From: Merluccius polli
Lineage: Eukaryota > Chordata > Actinopteri > Gadiformes > Merlucciidae
Length of the DNA: 64,000 bases
Assembly (NCBI GenBank): GCA_030340625.1
Contig: JAOPHQ010002329.1
Coordinates: forward strand, 46,001-110,000
Direction: 5' to 3'
Shown here piece by piece: positions 10,804 to 34,875 of the stretch. The notes beneath the pieces are model-generated. The model did no database searches. It was given only the letters and a program-made list of their open reading frames with translations, and was not told the origin of the DNA. The number at the start of each line of letters is the position of its first letter. The stretch's first letter is position 1. Made by a program: the position numbers and the translations under genes.

Positions 10804-13004
10804 TTAAAGCAAAGAGCTGCATGGCTCTACATCAGAGACCCTGTATAAGTAGACACAGCCACTTATGTACTCCTCCTCGTGCTCCTCCACTGCTCTCTCC
10901 CACTCCTTCACCTCGGTGACGTTGACACAACTCCACAGTCCTTCTTCCTCCATGAGCTTCAGCTGCTGCTCCAAAGACACTTTGTATTGCGCATTATCCC
11001 GGTTAGTTCTGGTGGTCATGCAGACAAGGCCACCTAATGGAGAGAGGTTGTAGTATACAGTCGCTTTTTTTAACAAGCCTTGCTTTTTGAGGGTGAGTGG
11101 GGTTTGGAGAGAGTAGGGAGAGGGAGGAGTGAGGAGCATAATGAACTGGTCTCACCTGGTTTGGCGGCCTTGCACAGGTTTTTGGCAATACAAACTGGAA
11201 CCTGACCAACGCTTAGTGCGCCAACAATTAGAACCACATCAAATGAGCCTGCTGGACAAAATAGCCTTGTCAGTGGTAATAAGGTTTCACATGCTTTTTC
11301 ACCATTATAATAACTATAACAACAACTAGTTGCTTGGTTATTCTAGAATGTCAAGAAGTTCCAAGATGGCGGGCTTGAACCTCTTTATGGAGCTTCAGAT
11401 CCATGATTGAAACCCTACTATAGAACAAAGAGTAATCAGCAAAAACAGCTACAATATCTACTAGGGGTGTCACGATTTTGATTTTAAAAATCGATCGAAA
11501 TTCGCTTTCGATTTCAATCGAAATCAAAAGTAGGATTGACAGGATTTAGCCGTTTGTGGGGCTAGTGCCTCTTTTTTTGTTTTTGTGTTAAAACTGTTAT
11601 TTCACCAATTTGGGGGAATACATTTTTGTTATTAAGTTTTTAAGTAAATTATTTTCAATTTTACCATATGGCCTTAGTGTGGTACATTCCTAAAGAAATA
11701 TAGTGGTTATATCACACATACCATGTAGCCTATCTTTTTAAGAATTTGAAGTTGTCAGGGCATAAAACCAATGATCTGTTGATTTTTACCAATTAAGACT
11801 CGATTGTGTAACAAGCTGTCAATGCTGAATTTGTTTTAACACAAAAACAGAAGAAAAAAAAGAAGAGCCACTAGATGACAGCCCCACAAACAGCTTAAAA
11901 AATAATTTTGATCGTTTGTTTCAATCGAAAATCTGATTAAATCTTGACCTTAACATCGAGAGTCAAATTAAATTATGACACCCCTAATCTACTACCACAA
12001 TCATCTACCACTTAGATACATATTTTACCTTTTTCATTGTAGTAGCTCTTTCTTTAAATGTAATTTGAGGTTTTGAGAGGTTTGTATTAAATAGTATTAT
12101 TAGTAGTTGTACTTGTTTATTAGCATTTTATTTTACCCAATAAAGTAAAGAAGGTTGGCTATATCTATATTGGCATTATGTAGGAGGGAACTGCACGTTT
12201 CATATGACCAGATATGCATTTATTATGCAAAACTTTACCCCATTGGACAGGTAGCTCGTCCTCTCCCAGCATGCACTGCCTGACATCTTCATACAGCCCA
12301 GTGTTTTTGGCCAGCTCCAGCATAACCTTGCTTCCGTCGAGGCCAACAAAATGTCCAAAACCATGCTTTTTCATCTGTAAAAAGGGGGACACACATAGTA
12401 GATTCAAACACTATGACAAAGAGCAGATGTGTAAAGCAGTCAGTGTGCAAGCAGTCAACTGTGTTTGGACCTGCTTGGCCACCAATCCAGTACCACAGGC
12501 CACGTCCAATACCAGGGCCGCCCCACGGCCACTGATGAAATATGTGGAAACGATGTCTGCTGCTATGCTCGGTGCGGAGTAGTCCAGAATAGCCACATCC
12601 TGTTTGACACAGGTTTATTCACAGTTGTAGTTAGGTATAAGTATAATGCGTTTACATAGAGTTGAGACTGATATATCTAGCACCTGGAATAACATCTAAA
12701 TAAAACAGTGACTATGTAGCACTGCACACAATTTTGAATTTGTGGAGTGACTCTAGGCCAGAGAAATCAAATATTACCTACAAGTATTTATCTAAGTGTC
12801 AAGATGTTCTTGTGGTTCCAAATAAGCAGATATGACCCAAGAGTTCACCAAGAGTGTATCTATTCTTCCAAACAACCACCTTACATTATCATAGTTCTCT
12901 GCCCACTTGTTGTAGAAGTCGACCTTATCTGCTGGTGAGATGTTCTTGTGAGCTGATAAAATAATGTCTTTCACGTTGTCCAATGTCCTCGTTTCAGAAG
13001 TCAT
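10804..13004 (-). CDS. mettl27: METTL27-like methyltransferase, tandem copy A (upstream copy)
   Basis: Predicted SAM-dependent methyltransferase, paralogue of the copy at 3683-9409 and in the same orientation. The five coding exons are 13004-12885, 12599-12471, 12374-12239, 11248-11156 and 11033-10804. They total 708 nt (235 residues), with all phases compatible and all donors GT. Exons 2-4 are exactly the same lengths as in copy B (129, 136 and 93 nt). Motif I LVLDVACGTGLVA is in exon 2, HGFGHFVGLDGS and ELPVQWG in exon 3, ALSVGQVP in exon 4, GGLVCMTTR and EEEGLWSCVNVTEV in exon 5. Counting by eye, exon 2 differs at 7 of 43 residues between the copies, exon 3 at 8 of about 45 and exon 4 at 13 of 31, so the duplication is not recent. 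The C-terminus is a few residues longer than in copy B (ends EPCSSLL). A minus-strand AATAAA is at 10471-10466. Confidence 0.9.
11462..11986. mobile_element. hAT-like foldback MITE, TAGGGGTGTCA termini (copy 1)
   Basis: It begins TAGGGGTGTCACGATT and ends ATGACACCCCTA. Internal arms are also inverted (GTTTGTGGGGCTAGTG against its complement near 11865-11895). ATCTACT appears at both edges (11455-11461, 11987-11993), consistent with a 7-8-bp target duplication. A diverged sister copy is at 31304-31757. It sits in intron 3 of mettl27 copy A. Confidence 0.7.
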
Positions 13005-13082
13005 TTTAGAAGAAACCTATGAATAGAAATTGACAATTGTTATTTAGATTCCAGTACACTAAATAATTGGATATATAACTAT

Positions 13083-13371
13083 TTATACCACAGCATTGTT
13101 AAATACTTGATCCTGATTCGTCAATAACGTTCGTCAATAACGTGCATTATTTTTCAATAACAAGACACATCAATCAATGCGCTACAAATCCAACATTAAA
13201 AACAACATCATAACTATCGACCACCACCTTGACAACGCAAAAACGATATTATCAAAGTGGTATCACCGCAGAAGAATATTGTAATTTCAGCTGTTTAAGT
13301 TGATAAAAAAAACAAAAACGTTATAGGTGAAAGTAACTAATATCTAATCATTGTTGGCAACTGTGGTATAA
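13083..13371 (+). mobile_element. TTATACCACAG MITE, copy 1
   Basis: A repeat of about 290 bp with short inverted ends (TTATACCACAG and CTGTGGTATAA). Related copies lie at 49308-49601 (same strand) and at 50180-54136 (reverse strand, split by two later insertions). It has no coding capacity and lies just upstream of mettl27 copy A. Confidence 0.7.
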
Positions 13372-13374
13372 GCA

Positions 13375-15100
13375 GAATAAATCCCTCTGGGTTGTCCAGT
13401 TGTTATTGGAAGTAATGTACGACACCCAAGTACATTATCCTTACACATAGGTGTAGATTTCAGGGGGGACGCAGGGGGGTCTGGTACCCTAGACTTTGCC
13501 CCCCCCCCCCCCCCCCCCCCCCCCAAACGAGACGTTATTGACCACATAACCAGGGGTGAAAAACTGATATCAACTAGGGGGAGACAATTACATGGGGGGG
13601 GGGGGGGCACCAAAAGTAGTGCTGCAACTAGTGTTGCTTTCGTCAACGAAAATTATGACGAAATATCGTCGTCAACGAACTTTTATCACGTGACGAAAAC
13701 GAGACGCAACGAAAATGGGGGTCACGTGACGATAACTAACATCTTTTGGCTGGACTAGCCAACTTATAGCTACTTATTGGAGTCAGCCACCAACGACAGA
13801 CTGTCAGACACGCACTGTCAAATCTTTTGAAATTTGAAATTTAAAAACGCGCTATTAAGTGTCTATAATGAGCACAAATACTTCCATTGCGTATTATTAA
13901 TATTATCGAAATTACTTTGTTACGTTTACAGTGATATATTGGGGGGGACAACAGAAAAATATACTTACAAAAAACGTGACATGCCAGCCACGACTCCACT
14001 TAGGCAACTGGTTTACCTCGACACCTGACACCTGGCTGCAGGCTAGGATAAACCAGTTCTGGGCGACGCATGCGCACAAAGCAGTGGGCTTCGCATAGTG
14101 CAGCCTTGGTGCTTAATTAAGATGAATACCTAACCTCTATACCTATCTAACAAAAGCCACACAAAAATGGCACAGCAATGGACAACAATGATGTTGTCAT
14201 AAGGTTCACTACAGTTAAATGATTAAATTAAATTTTAAATGCCGACCATTTGATTTCACTCAGGTGAGTGATTTAACTTCCAGCATTGTGATGGGTGCAT
14301 ATTTTGTGTAGGCCTATGTATTTTGTTTGTTAGAGTGACATGCCCCACATTAGAAGGTGGTGGTGGTGCCTCCATCTACTGGAGGAAGCAGAAAGGTATC
14401 CATATCTGATTATTGTAAAAAAAATAATAATAATAATAATAATAATAATTTAAAATAATAATAATAATAAGTAAGCCATATTTGTCTGTCAAAAGCCTAT
14501 GAACGTCTGTGCTTAGCCTGGAGAGATGCAGCCAATCTTTAACCAGGCAAGCAGTGGCAGAGAACCCTCCGGCAGCTACGTAGGGATGCTCTACACCAGT
14601 AGAGTATCCCTCCAGCAGCTATGGAGGGATGCTCTACACCAGCAGAGCATCAGGTAAGACAAGCCGCTGAGGCAGACCACTAAGTCAGAACACTAACACT
14701 ACGGCTAATCTTGATGGTATAACACTTAAAAGTTTTGGTGGTGGTGGTGGTAATATAGAGACTGTGGGTGTTGGTAATCCAGTAAGTTGATAAATGACAT
14801 ATTAGAAATGTGGTGTCTCTCTTCTACAGTTTTATTTTTTTTAAAACACTGTATGACCATAATACAACTTGCATTCATTAGGGCACCTTAGCTGTGGAAA
14901 CTGCATGGTATGACCACTTAACATTAGTTTTTGTAGTAGGAACATATTTTTAATATCTTGAAAATAATCGTATCCCTTTTTACAGCACTTTACACACCCT
15001 TAAGCTGTGAGGGACCGTGCTGTACAGTGATTTTTCGAACAGCTAAAAGAAAAGGCCTTGTTGGGCACGAAGTTAAGCTATTTTTATGAAATAATACTAT
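13375..15100. other. intergenic, no gene seen
   Basis: It holds poly(C) at 13500-13524 and poly(G) near 13597-13607, a CGTCAACGAAA-rich repeat (13630-13740), (AAT)n at about 14420-14470, and imperfect repeats of GGGATGCTCTACACCAG at 14580-14650. No spliced coding structure was found. Confidence 0.5.
14152..14212 (+). repeat. host repeat shared with the flank of the gypsy LTR
   Basis: AACAAAAGCC, then AAAAATGGCACAGCA, then AATGATGTTGTCATAAGGTT occur here and, with a short insertion, at 1202-1303 next to the LTR. The gypsy element therefore inserted into, or next to, another copy of this repeat. Confidence 0.6.
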
Positions 15101-15715
15101 AAGTGACATTACACTCGGATATGCTTCAGTTGCCAAAATATCTCCTGGAGGACATACTTTTCGAAGTGGAAAGCCCTCCAGACCCTGGCCCTGATGTGCT
15201 CTAAACTTTACAACCTGGCCACCAGTGAGCGCTTCAGGAGAAAAGCCCACTTCCTCTGGCTTGACTGTAAGTAAACAAATGATGATTCTTATAGTGGCAC
15301 AAGGGTTATAATGTTTCGGCATATTTCTCACAATAAGGCATAGTATTTAGTTTGACAAATCTCAAATGTTGATTTACAGTGGTCGTCACATGGATTAGAT
15401 TCTCGATCACATACCAGCAGGAGTTCAGGAGGATGTACGTGCTGGAAACCTGCAGGCAGTGCAAAGAGGTCTACAAGAACTGCATACCGGGGTACTACCT
15501 ACTGCACTTGGAAATGTGGTCGCTTGTTTCAGTAGTCACTTATTGCTAATAAAAAGTAATATGCATATTGTGCATGAAGCAGTGAATGGTTTTACTGTCT
15601 GCAACCAAAAAGCAATGTACAGTAAATGTATGACAACAAATGAAGAGCATATTATTGTTTTCTTGTTGTTATCTCTACAGGCTATATTGGAAGAGGAAGA
15701 AGGGGGGAGTTGCAG

Positions 15716-17740
15716 GGTCCGTGTACGAAGTATAATTCATTTACAGTTGTTCACGTTGTATAATGAAAAAGGCCAGTTTCGGGGGTATTGCCTAATTTCA
15801 TTGTCCGAGACGTGCAATGCAATTCAGCGCGCCAAAGCGTCAGCTTGTTCCATTCATAGACATATATACATAGACGCCTCATGACGTGATGGAACGTAAC
15901 CCAGCGTCGCCGCCATATTGGTAGGGGGTCCTCACTCTAGTCTAGCATAGGAGTCAACGGGAGAGCAAGCTATGCCAGTATGTTGTGCAGTTTACGGCGC
16001 AGTATTGACACCAGATCGTGTGGGATTACCTTTAACAAGTAAGATTGAACAATAATTCTTATTATTTAAAAAATAAATAAATAAATAAAATAAAATTCGT
16101 CCTGTATCATAAATAAATCTCTGCCATTTGTAACAAACCAAACCGTGTGAAAATCCGGTAAAAATTCGGGGAGTTATGCTTATTATTGTAGTTGGGGATA
16201 CGCCTTCCTCCGTAGAAATGAATGCACTGGGGGCGCACTGGGCCCCCTGCCAAGATGGCGGCCGCGCTGCTACGTCAGCTCTAACGGGCAGCGTCAGACT
16301 ATGAGGCGTCTATATGTCTATGGTTCCATTATCCAAGTTGTACAATGAAAATTGAACAAGGAAGTCGAGAGCCGGAAATAGAGACAGCTCGCCTTCAAAG
16401 TAAAGCTCGCCTTATAAGTAAAAGTCGTGCGTTTTGAAGCGTGCATTTAATTTAAGGAGCGCTAAACTAAATAAATAAACAAATAGCCTCAATCAGGGGT
16501 CTTCAACGTTTTCCAGTAGTGCCATGTATAAATGTACCTTGTTATTGTGCATTCAATACTAAGATATTGAAATAATACACAGGTTCATATATTCATGTGC
16601 AAGGTACAGTGAGTAGGGTGGCCATGCCACTGCCATTCATAAACATAATGTAGCGTCCGCCAGGACGCGTTGGAAAGACGACGCAGTGTTGTTCAGCAAA
16701 CAACATTTATTGCTGCAACAGAACAGGTTACTGTCGGCCGTAACCACGCCAAAACAACTCCAACATAAAGTTAGCCGTAACTCTCTCCTAATGTTCCTCG
16801 CGCTCAACCCAGGCTCGCTCACGCACGCACACACGCACGCGCACTCACACAGCCCTCATTCCGTCAAAAACTACAACACCACACCGGATCTAGAGCGGAA
16901 ACAAAACAGGCACGCCGCACACACTTGTTTAAGAGTAGTAGACGTTACGTTTTGAGTGGATGGTTCCATTGACAAGACCAAAGTGATCTGTGTGTTTTGT
17001 CGTTGTGAACTGAGCTATCATCGCAGCACGTCCAGAGCCTGGGTTGAGCGCGAGGAACGAGAGAGTTACGGCTAACTTTATGTTGGAGTTGTTTTGGCGT
17101 GGTTACGGCCGACAGTAACCTGTTCTGTTGCAGCAATAAATGTTGTTTGCTGAACACCACTGCGTCGTCTTTCCAACGCGTCCTGGCGGACGCTACATTA
17201 TGTTTATGAATGGCAGTGGCATGGCCACCCTACTCACTGTAGCTTGCACATGAATATATGAACCTGTGTATTATTTCAATATCTTAGTATTGAATGCACA
17301 ATAACAAGGTACATTTATACATGGCACTATAGGACCAGTTTAATATAAAACACAATTTTACACAACATAAGTAGGGGTTCCCGCTCCATCTCTCTATCAG
17401 TTTGGGGGTCCTTGGCCTGGAAAACGTTGAAGACCCCTGATTGAGGCTATTTGTTTATTTATTTAGTTTAGCGCTCCTTAAATTAAATTCACGCTTCAAA
17501 ACGCACGACTTTTACTTATAAGGCGAGCTTTAGGCTACTTTGAAGGCGATTCCGGCTCTCGACTTCCTTGTTCAATTTTCATTGTACTGTACAACTTGGA
17601 TAATGGAACAAGCTGACGCTTTGGCGCGCTGAATTGCACTGCACGTCTCGGACAATGAAATTAGGCAATACCCCCGAAACTGGCCTTTTTCATTATACAA
17701 CGTGAACAACTGTAAATGAATTATACTTCGTACACGGACC
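15716..17740. mobile_element. 2.0-kb foldback (palindromic) DNA element
   Basis: Long inverted arms run inward from GGTCCGTGTACGAAG at the left and CTTCGTACACGGACC at the right, converging around 16.8-17.04 kb. GTTGCAG lies directly outside both ends (15709-15715, 17741-17747), a 7-bp target duplication. The left arm carries a 468-bp MITE. The right arm has about 100 bp (17328-17424) that the left lacks. No transposase is encoded. Confidence 0.75.
15855..16322. mobile_element. hAT-type MITE, CATAGACATATA termini, nested in the foldback
   Basis: The element starts CATAGACATATA and ends TATATGTCTATG, and GTTCCATT is duplicated at both sides (15847-15854, 16323-16330). The opposite arm of the foldback reads straight through the same target without an insert (AACTTGGATAATGGAACAAG), so the empty site is present in the window. 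A partial relative lies at 46638-46818. Confidence 0.85.
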
Positions 17741-17764
17741 GTTGCAGGCCTTTTATTCAGATGA

Positions 17765-18310
17765 CAGTCATCCGGGCTTTTGCAGCAATTTTTGTCAACT
17801 TCGTTTAGGGCTGAGTGAGTGATGGAGGGAATACATGAGGAAGGGAATGAGGCAGAGAGTGAGGGAATGAGAGGGATTTTGTTAATGCATTTTCATTATT
17901 TATGATTCGTGACTCTTTATTTATTTATTTTTACCTGGAGAGGTGTTGGGTCTGTGAATGAGAGTAAGTTGGACATGGCTTGATGCTTGAGTAATATGTA
18001 TCCATTAAGAGCTCAGGTGTTAATGTTAGCTAACTAAATAGCAAACTTTAGCTAAATGAACACTTCTCACTGTAGTGGGGTGCACACACCCTTTATGATA
18101 AGACTAAATGGCTGTGTTGGTAACATTATTCGGCAGTAAAAGTATGAAAATAGTTGCCGTTTCATGAGCATTTAAATCATCACACATGTGGATATAGGAA
18201 ATACTGCAGACGTTTATTATGCAAATAACAATATAGACGGTACGCCACTGCTGTAACGTTACTCCATAACTTCGTCTTGTCGATACCAGACTCTCTGTCG
18301 ATGCCATGTT
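17765..18310. other. spacer between the F-box remnant and the nf2 promoter
   Basis: No exon or defined repeat is seen. A short GAGGGAATGAG-rich stretch lies at 17820-17880 and ATTT-rich sequence near 17920. Confidence 0.5.
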
Positions 18311-18317
18311 CGGTTAA

Positions 18318-18447
18318 CTGCGCATGCGTCGTCCAGAACTGCTTTGTCAAAACTGCGCATGCGTCGTCCAGAACCGCTTTCTCCGAGCTTGCGGCCAGTC
18401 GAGTCTCGCGCATGCCAGTGGTGTGTCGCATTCTAACGCATGCGCAC
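18318..18447. promoter_or_regulatory. NRF1-site cluster, probable nf2 promoter
   Basis: Four matches to the NRF1 palindrome core GCGCATGCG/CGCATGCGC occur in 130 bp: CTGCGCATGCGTC at 18318 and again at 18353, CTCGCGCATGCC near 18405, and ACGCATGCGCAC at 18436. The first two lie in a tandem duplication (TGCGCATGCGTCGTCCAGAA twice). CpG density is raised compared with the surroundings. It lies about 0.65-0.8 kb upstream of the nf2 start codon, and an acceptor-like TATTACAG at 19061-19068 allows a non-coding first exon. Confidence 0.5.
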
Positions 18448-19093
18448 TTCGCAGAGACGCCGTTCTGTTTCCCACCTGTAGAGTCCGTCAAAACAAAAGC
18501 TCTTGGAAGTCCCCACAAAAATCAAGCAAAACAGCTAAGCTAACTGTAGCGTAGTTACTCCTGATGCTTAAGTTACCCTCTTCCGCGTTGCAATTAATAC
18601 ACAACCAAGTGAGATAGCTGTCGAGTACTACATTGGCGTGGCGCAATTATGGCGATTTGTCAAGACTGCAACTTTTTATATTATTTATTTTGGTCTGTTT
18701 TCGTGGCATAGCTGGAAAGCTAACGCTAGCTAGCTAACTCCCCACACACACTTCTACGAGTCTTACCGTGTCCAGTGTATAACTACAGAAATACTTTTTT
18801 TTTTGCAGCGGACTAGGCCGTAATTACCTCCTTGCTTAGGTAAAGTGTCGACATTGTACAATGTAATCTGTTGTGCACACAGTTTAACGTGCCATGCTGT
18901 ACATGTAAATATATCAAACGCGTCGCCCCACGCTTGTGTCACAGATGGATCTAGTTTTCACCAAAGTCGATGTACTCGTACCTGGTGCTAGTGGCCTGGG
19001 CAGTAATGTACGTAATGTAGACCGTCTGATTTAGTAGAATAACGGTTTTTTTAAATTATATATTACAGTCTGTGCTAACGTCAGACCGCCAAG

Positions 19094-31948
<12,855 letters not shown>

Positions 31949-34570
31949 GCAGAAGTTGCTTTGTCTTAAGTGCCATGGTCCGTTTACTATTGAGACATAT
32001 CTTTTTTTGGTTTCTTCGCTTGTGTTTTTACTCTCGTCTGGCCATAACAAACTCACACAGAAGAAAAAGAACAACTTTTGCACCATGGAAAGACACTCGA
32101 ACCCACCCTGCATAACACAGACCGGCACCCAAGCTGGGCTGCTTCCACAAGCTTTTTGTGCCATTTTGAACACTAAAGGTCTTCTCGCAATACAATGACT
32201 TTGAAATGCTACAAACGCATGACTTGTTGCGCTTCATCCGAGAATGTAAACCCACAGCGGTTTGCGTGGATGGATTCTGGTTTGTTTCAATTGGATTGTT
32301 TTGTTCTGTTTTTGTTTTTTTTTTCAATAAGGGATACTGTGTTGTCAGTGTTTTTGAAATGTCACCAGATAATAATTTATGCCCTAACAGCCTCTGGCTT
32401 TTGACAGATCGTCAGTTCTCTGTGGGTTAGTGTTCTGTTAAAAGAAAAGAAACCAGCTCCAGGCAGGCTCATTAATGTAAACATAAACTTGTACGAGTCC
32501 AAATGAATTGGGTTATTTATATACAAATCCCGAAGAAAAAAAGAACATGGTTATCAATCTAAAAATGTAAACCATGAAAACAATTTCCATCCTGGAGATC
32601 AGCCATGGAGATCAGTGCCTGGGAATTACAAATGTGCTGTTTGGCAGAAGACAATTTCAGGCACTGAACCAGTTGGTTTTACTCGGTTAGTTGGGCGCGT
32701 TGGCTTGTGGCTGATGAGCTCATCCTTATGGGTGACTGAAATTACTCAGATGGACTTTTACTTTCTCTATCGGGAAGTGCCATTTCTGCCAACAATGTCG
32801 CCACGCGTCGACATGTAAAAAGAATGGAGCTCCACATTGTGCGGTGACATCATAGATAAGGCTGCCCTGATCAGTATTGTAAAATGTCCGGCCTCGTTTA
32901 TTAATTTGCCTCTTTGTTAACACTTAAGAATAAGGGTACATTAATTAACATAAGTTAATGCAGTAATAAGCATTAACTAACAGTTAATGAACAGTTAACC
33001 TATGTCTAGTAGTCATTTACTAATTGTGTTTGTGTTAACTATGGTACTTATTTATACATTATTTAATAGCTTATAGAGATGCAAGATGCTCCCCTTGCAC
33101 ACATAGTCACACACGCAGCAGAATCGAAGATCCAAGGAGCGAGAAATTCAAACTTAAAATACATATTCAATAACACGATGAGTACTATTTTCTGGAAGAG
33201 AACACGCTTGCGCTTGGGACACACTGGTTACCTCACGACTGCCTCGCTGAACTGCAGCAGCTCACAGCTGTGACGCTGTCCACACAGACGGCGTCATCAA
33301 CACAGCATTTTCACTATCTATTTTGCCAAGTACCTCACGTCTATAGAGCACGTCCTTAGAAACTATTAAATGTATAAATTAGTACCTTAGTTAACATGAA
33401 AACCATGAGTAAATGATGACTAGAAACATGAGTTAACTGTTCATTAACTTGGTTAGTTCATGCTTATTACCGCATTAACTAATGTTGGTAGTGTTACAGC
33501 CTCTTTTGTAGAAAACGACACTGTGTGCCTACACCATTTCTAGTGCCTCATTGTGTTCCACAATGCTTGATCATTACAAGCTCTCGCGCTGCCATTTCAA
33601 ACTTTTTAGTTCTGTAACTGTAGACTGTTGATGTGCCTTAAGTTTGTCTATTTTTTTTTAAACTACTTCTTTGTGTTACTGAGATCCTATTTAAAATACT
33701 ATACCTATGTGCCTTGGGGGTACTATTGGATTTGCAGTGTTGAGATGTAATGCCCTGATTAAGTTTCACAACAGAGCAATGTCTGAGTTTGCCCCTGTGT
33801 TGTGTCTGTGTGTTCCTCTCAGGGTTAGTAAGAAAGAACCTAATCGTCTTTTAGATAACATACATGCAAAAAAAACAAATGCAATTTTAGTTCACCTTAA
33901 GTTCTCAAGTGTCATTTAAGTTATTGCAGTTCACATCATCCCAGTCCATGTGTTTTTTGAAATAGGGTTATATTAGGCCTACATGTGCTCCATTAGATAT
34001 AGAAGACTCCAGTCTTGTATCAGTCAGTCTTTACCAACGGTTAGATATTGGATCCATTGGAATATGAATTCAGCACTGTCATAGTTTTGCGTTTGTCCGT
34101 CTATGATTCATATATCAAGATATCTATCTATATTTTAAGTTTTAAATTGCCTTTTTCTTTCAGCTTTCTATGAAAAGTGTATTTGTTTGTTGAAGTTGCA
34201 GAAGACGGTAAGAATTTCAAACCCGTTTGATTTAATAACAAAATAGCATTTTCCCACCATAGATCACGTTTTAGTTTGAAATGGTAAACATGTTCTTCCG
34301 CAGGTGTATTTCCTGCTGTCACCTTATTATAACGTATAACATTTATGTATTATTAACAAATTGCAACTTTCTTGAAAACCAAGTTTCAGTTTTTTGCTTT
34401 GTTTCAATACTGTGCCTATTTATACTAATCCAATTTTCCAAATGGTAATTGAGTTTAAAACGCTTAACTTTTTATATGACTGTACTTTAATAATAAGACA
34501 AGCTTATTTGGTTCCTCAAACGTAACATAATTTATATTTAAGAATAAAATCTGCTGAGATGCCATTCAAT
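31949..34570 (+). other. probable nf2 3' UTR
   Basis: The stretch after the nf2 stop holds no further exon. The best poly(A) signal is AATAAA at 34543-34548; an ATAA-rich stretch near 32325 is a weaker candidate. A 583-bp MITE (32916-33498) lies inside. The true 3' end is not visible from sequence alone. Confidence 0.45.
32916..33498. mobile_element. foldback MITE, GTTAACACT termini, 8-bp duplication
   Basis: The left end GTTAACACTTAAGAATAAGG is matched by a right end containing TAGTGTTACA. Inner arms are strongly inverted (AGTTAATGCAGTAATAAGCA against TGCTTATTACCGCATTAACT). GCCTCTTT flanks both sides (32908-32915, 33499-33506). It shares terminal sequence with the 3.3-kb element at 50223-53499. 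Confidence 0.8.
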
Positions 34571-34875
34571 CCCCCAGAGGGCGAAAGAGGCCGGAGGTCA
34601 ACCGGAGTGTTTTACTTTAATTGAAGCTGAACTCAAAATGGCACATACGCTTTCGACATGCAATTAATTTAACACATAGGCTAACCATTTAATAGATGGA
34701 GATAAGCACCGGCACCAAGTCAAAAGTGGGTGGAAAATATTATATCGAAAAAAATTTCAATTTACTCCCATCTCCTGGAGTCAAACAACCCTCAACCGAG
34801 GCCAACGTTAATCAGCACCCTGTACTCTGAAATTGGAGCGGACATACCGAGGCCTACTGTCGACCGGACTGCTTT

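Larger units (their letters stand above)
15121..17764 (+). pseudogene. F-box-like gene remnant, last exon split by a foldback element
   Basis: Three exon-like blocks fit together: 15121-15266 (donor ACT|gtaagt), 15380-15491 (acceptor tttacag, donor gtacta) and 15681-15715 joined across the insertion to 17748-17764. Block 1 starts LPKYLLEDILF, then needs a frame change near 15158 to continue KWKALQTLALMCSKLYNLA; together these resemble an F-box. Block 2 reads FRRMYVLETCRQCKEVYKNC. Block 3 reads YWKRKKGGVAG and ends LLFR-stop once the insertion is removed. I do not recognise the specific family. The frame break and the exon interruption both point to a pseudogene; a missed splice site in block 1 is the alternative. 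Confidence 0.4.

Noticed and set aside
14990..15331. 113-codon minus-strand frame
   Set aside because: It overlaps, in antisense, the better-supported F-box-like exon with a consensus donor on the plus strand.
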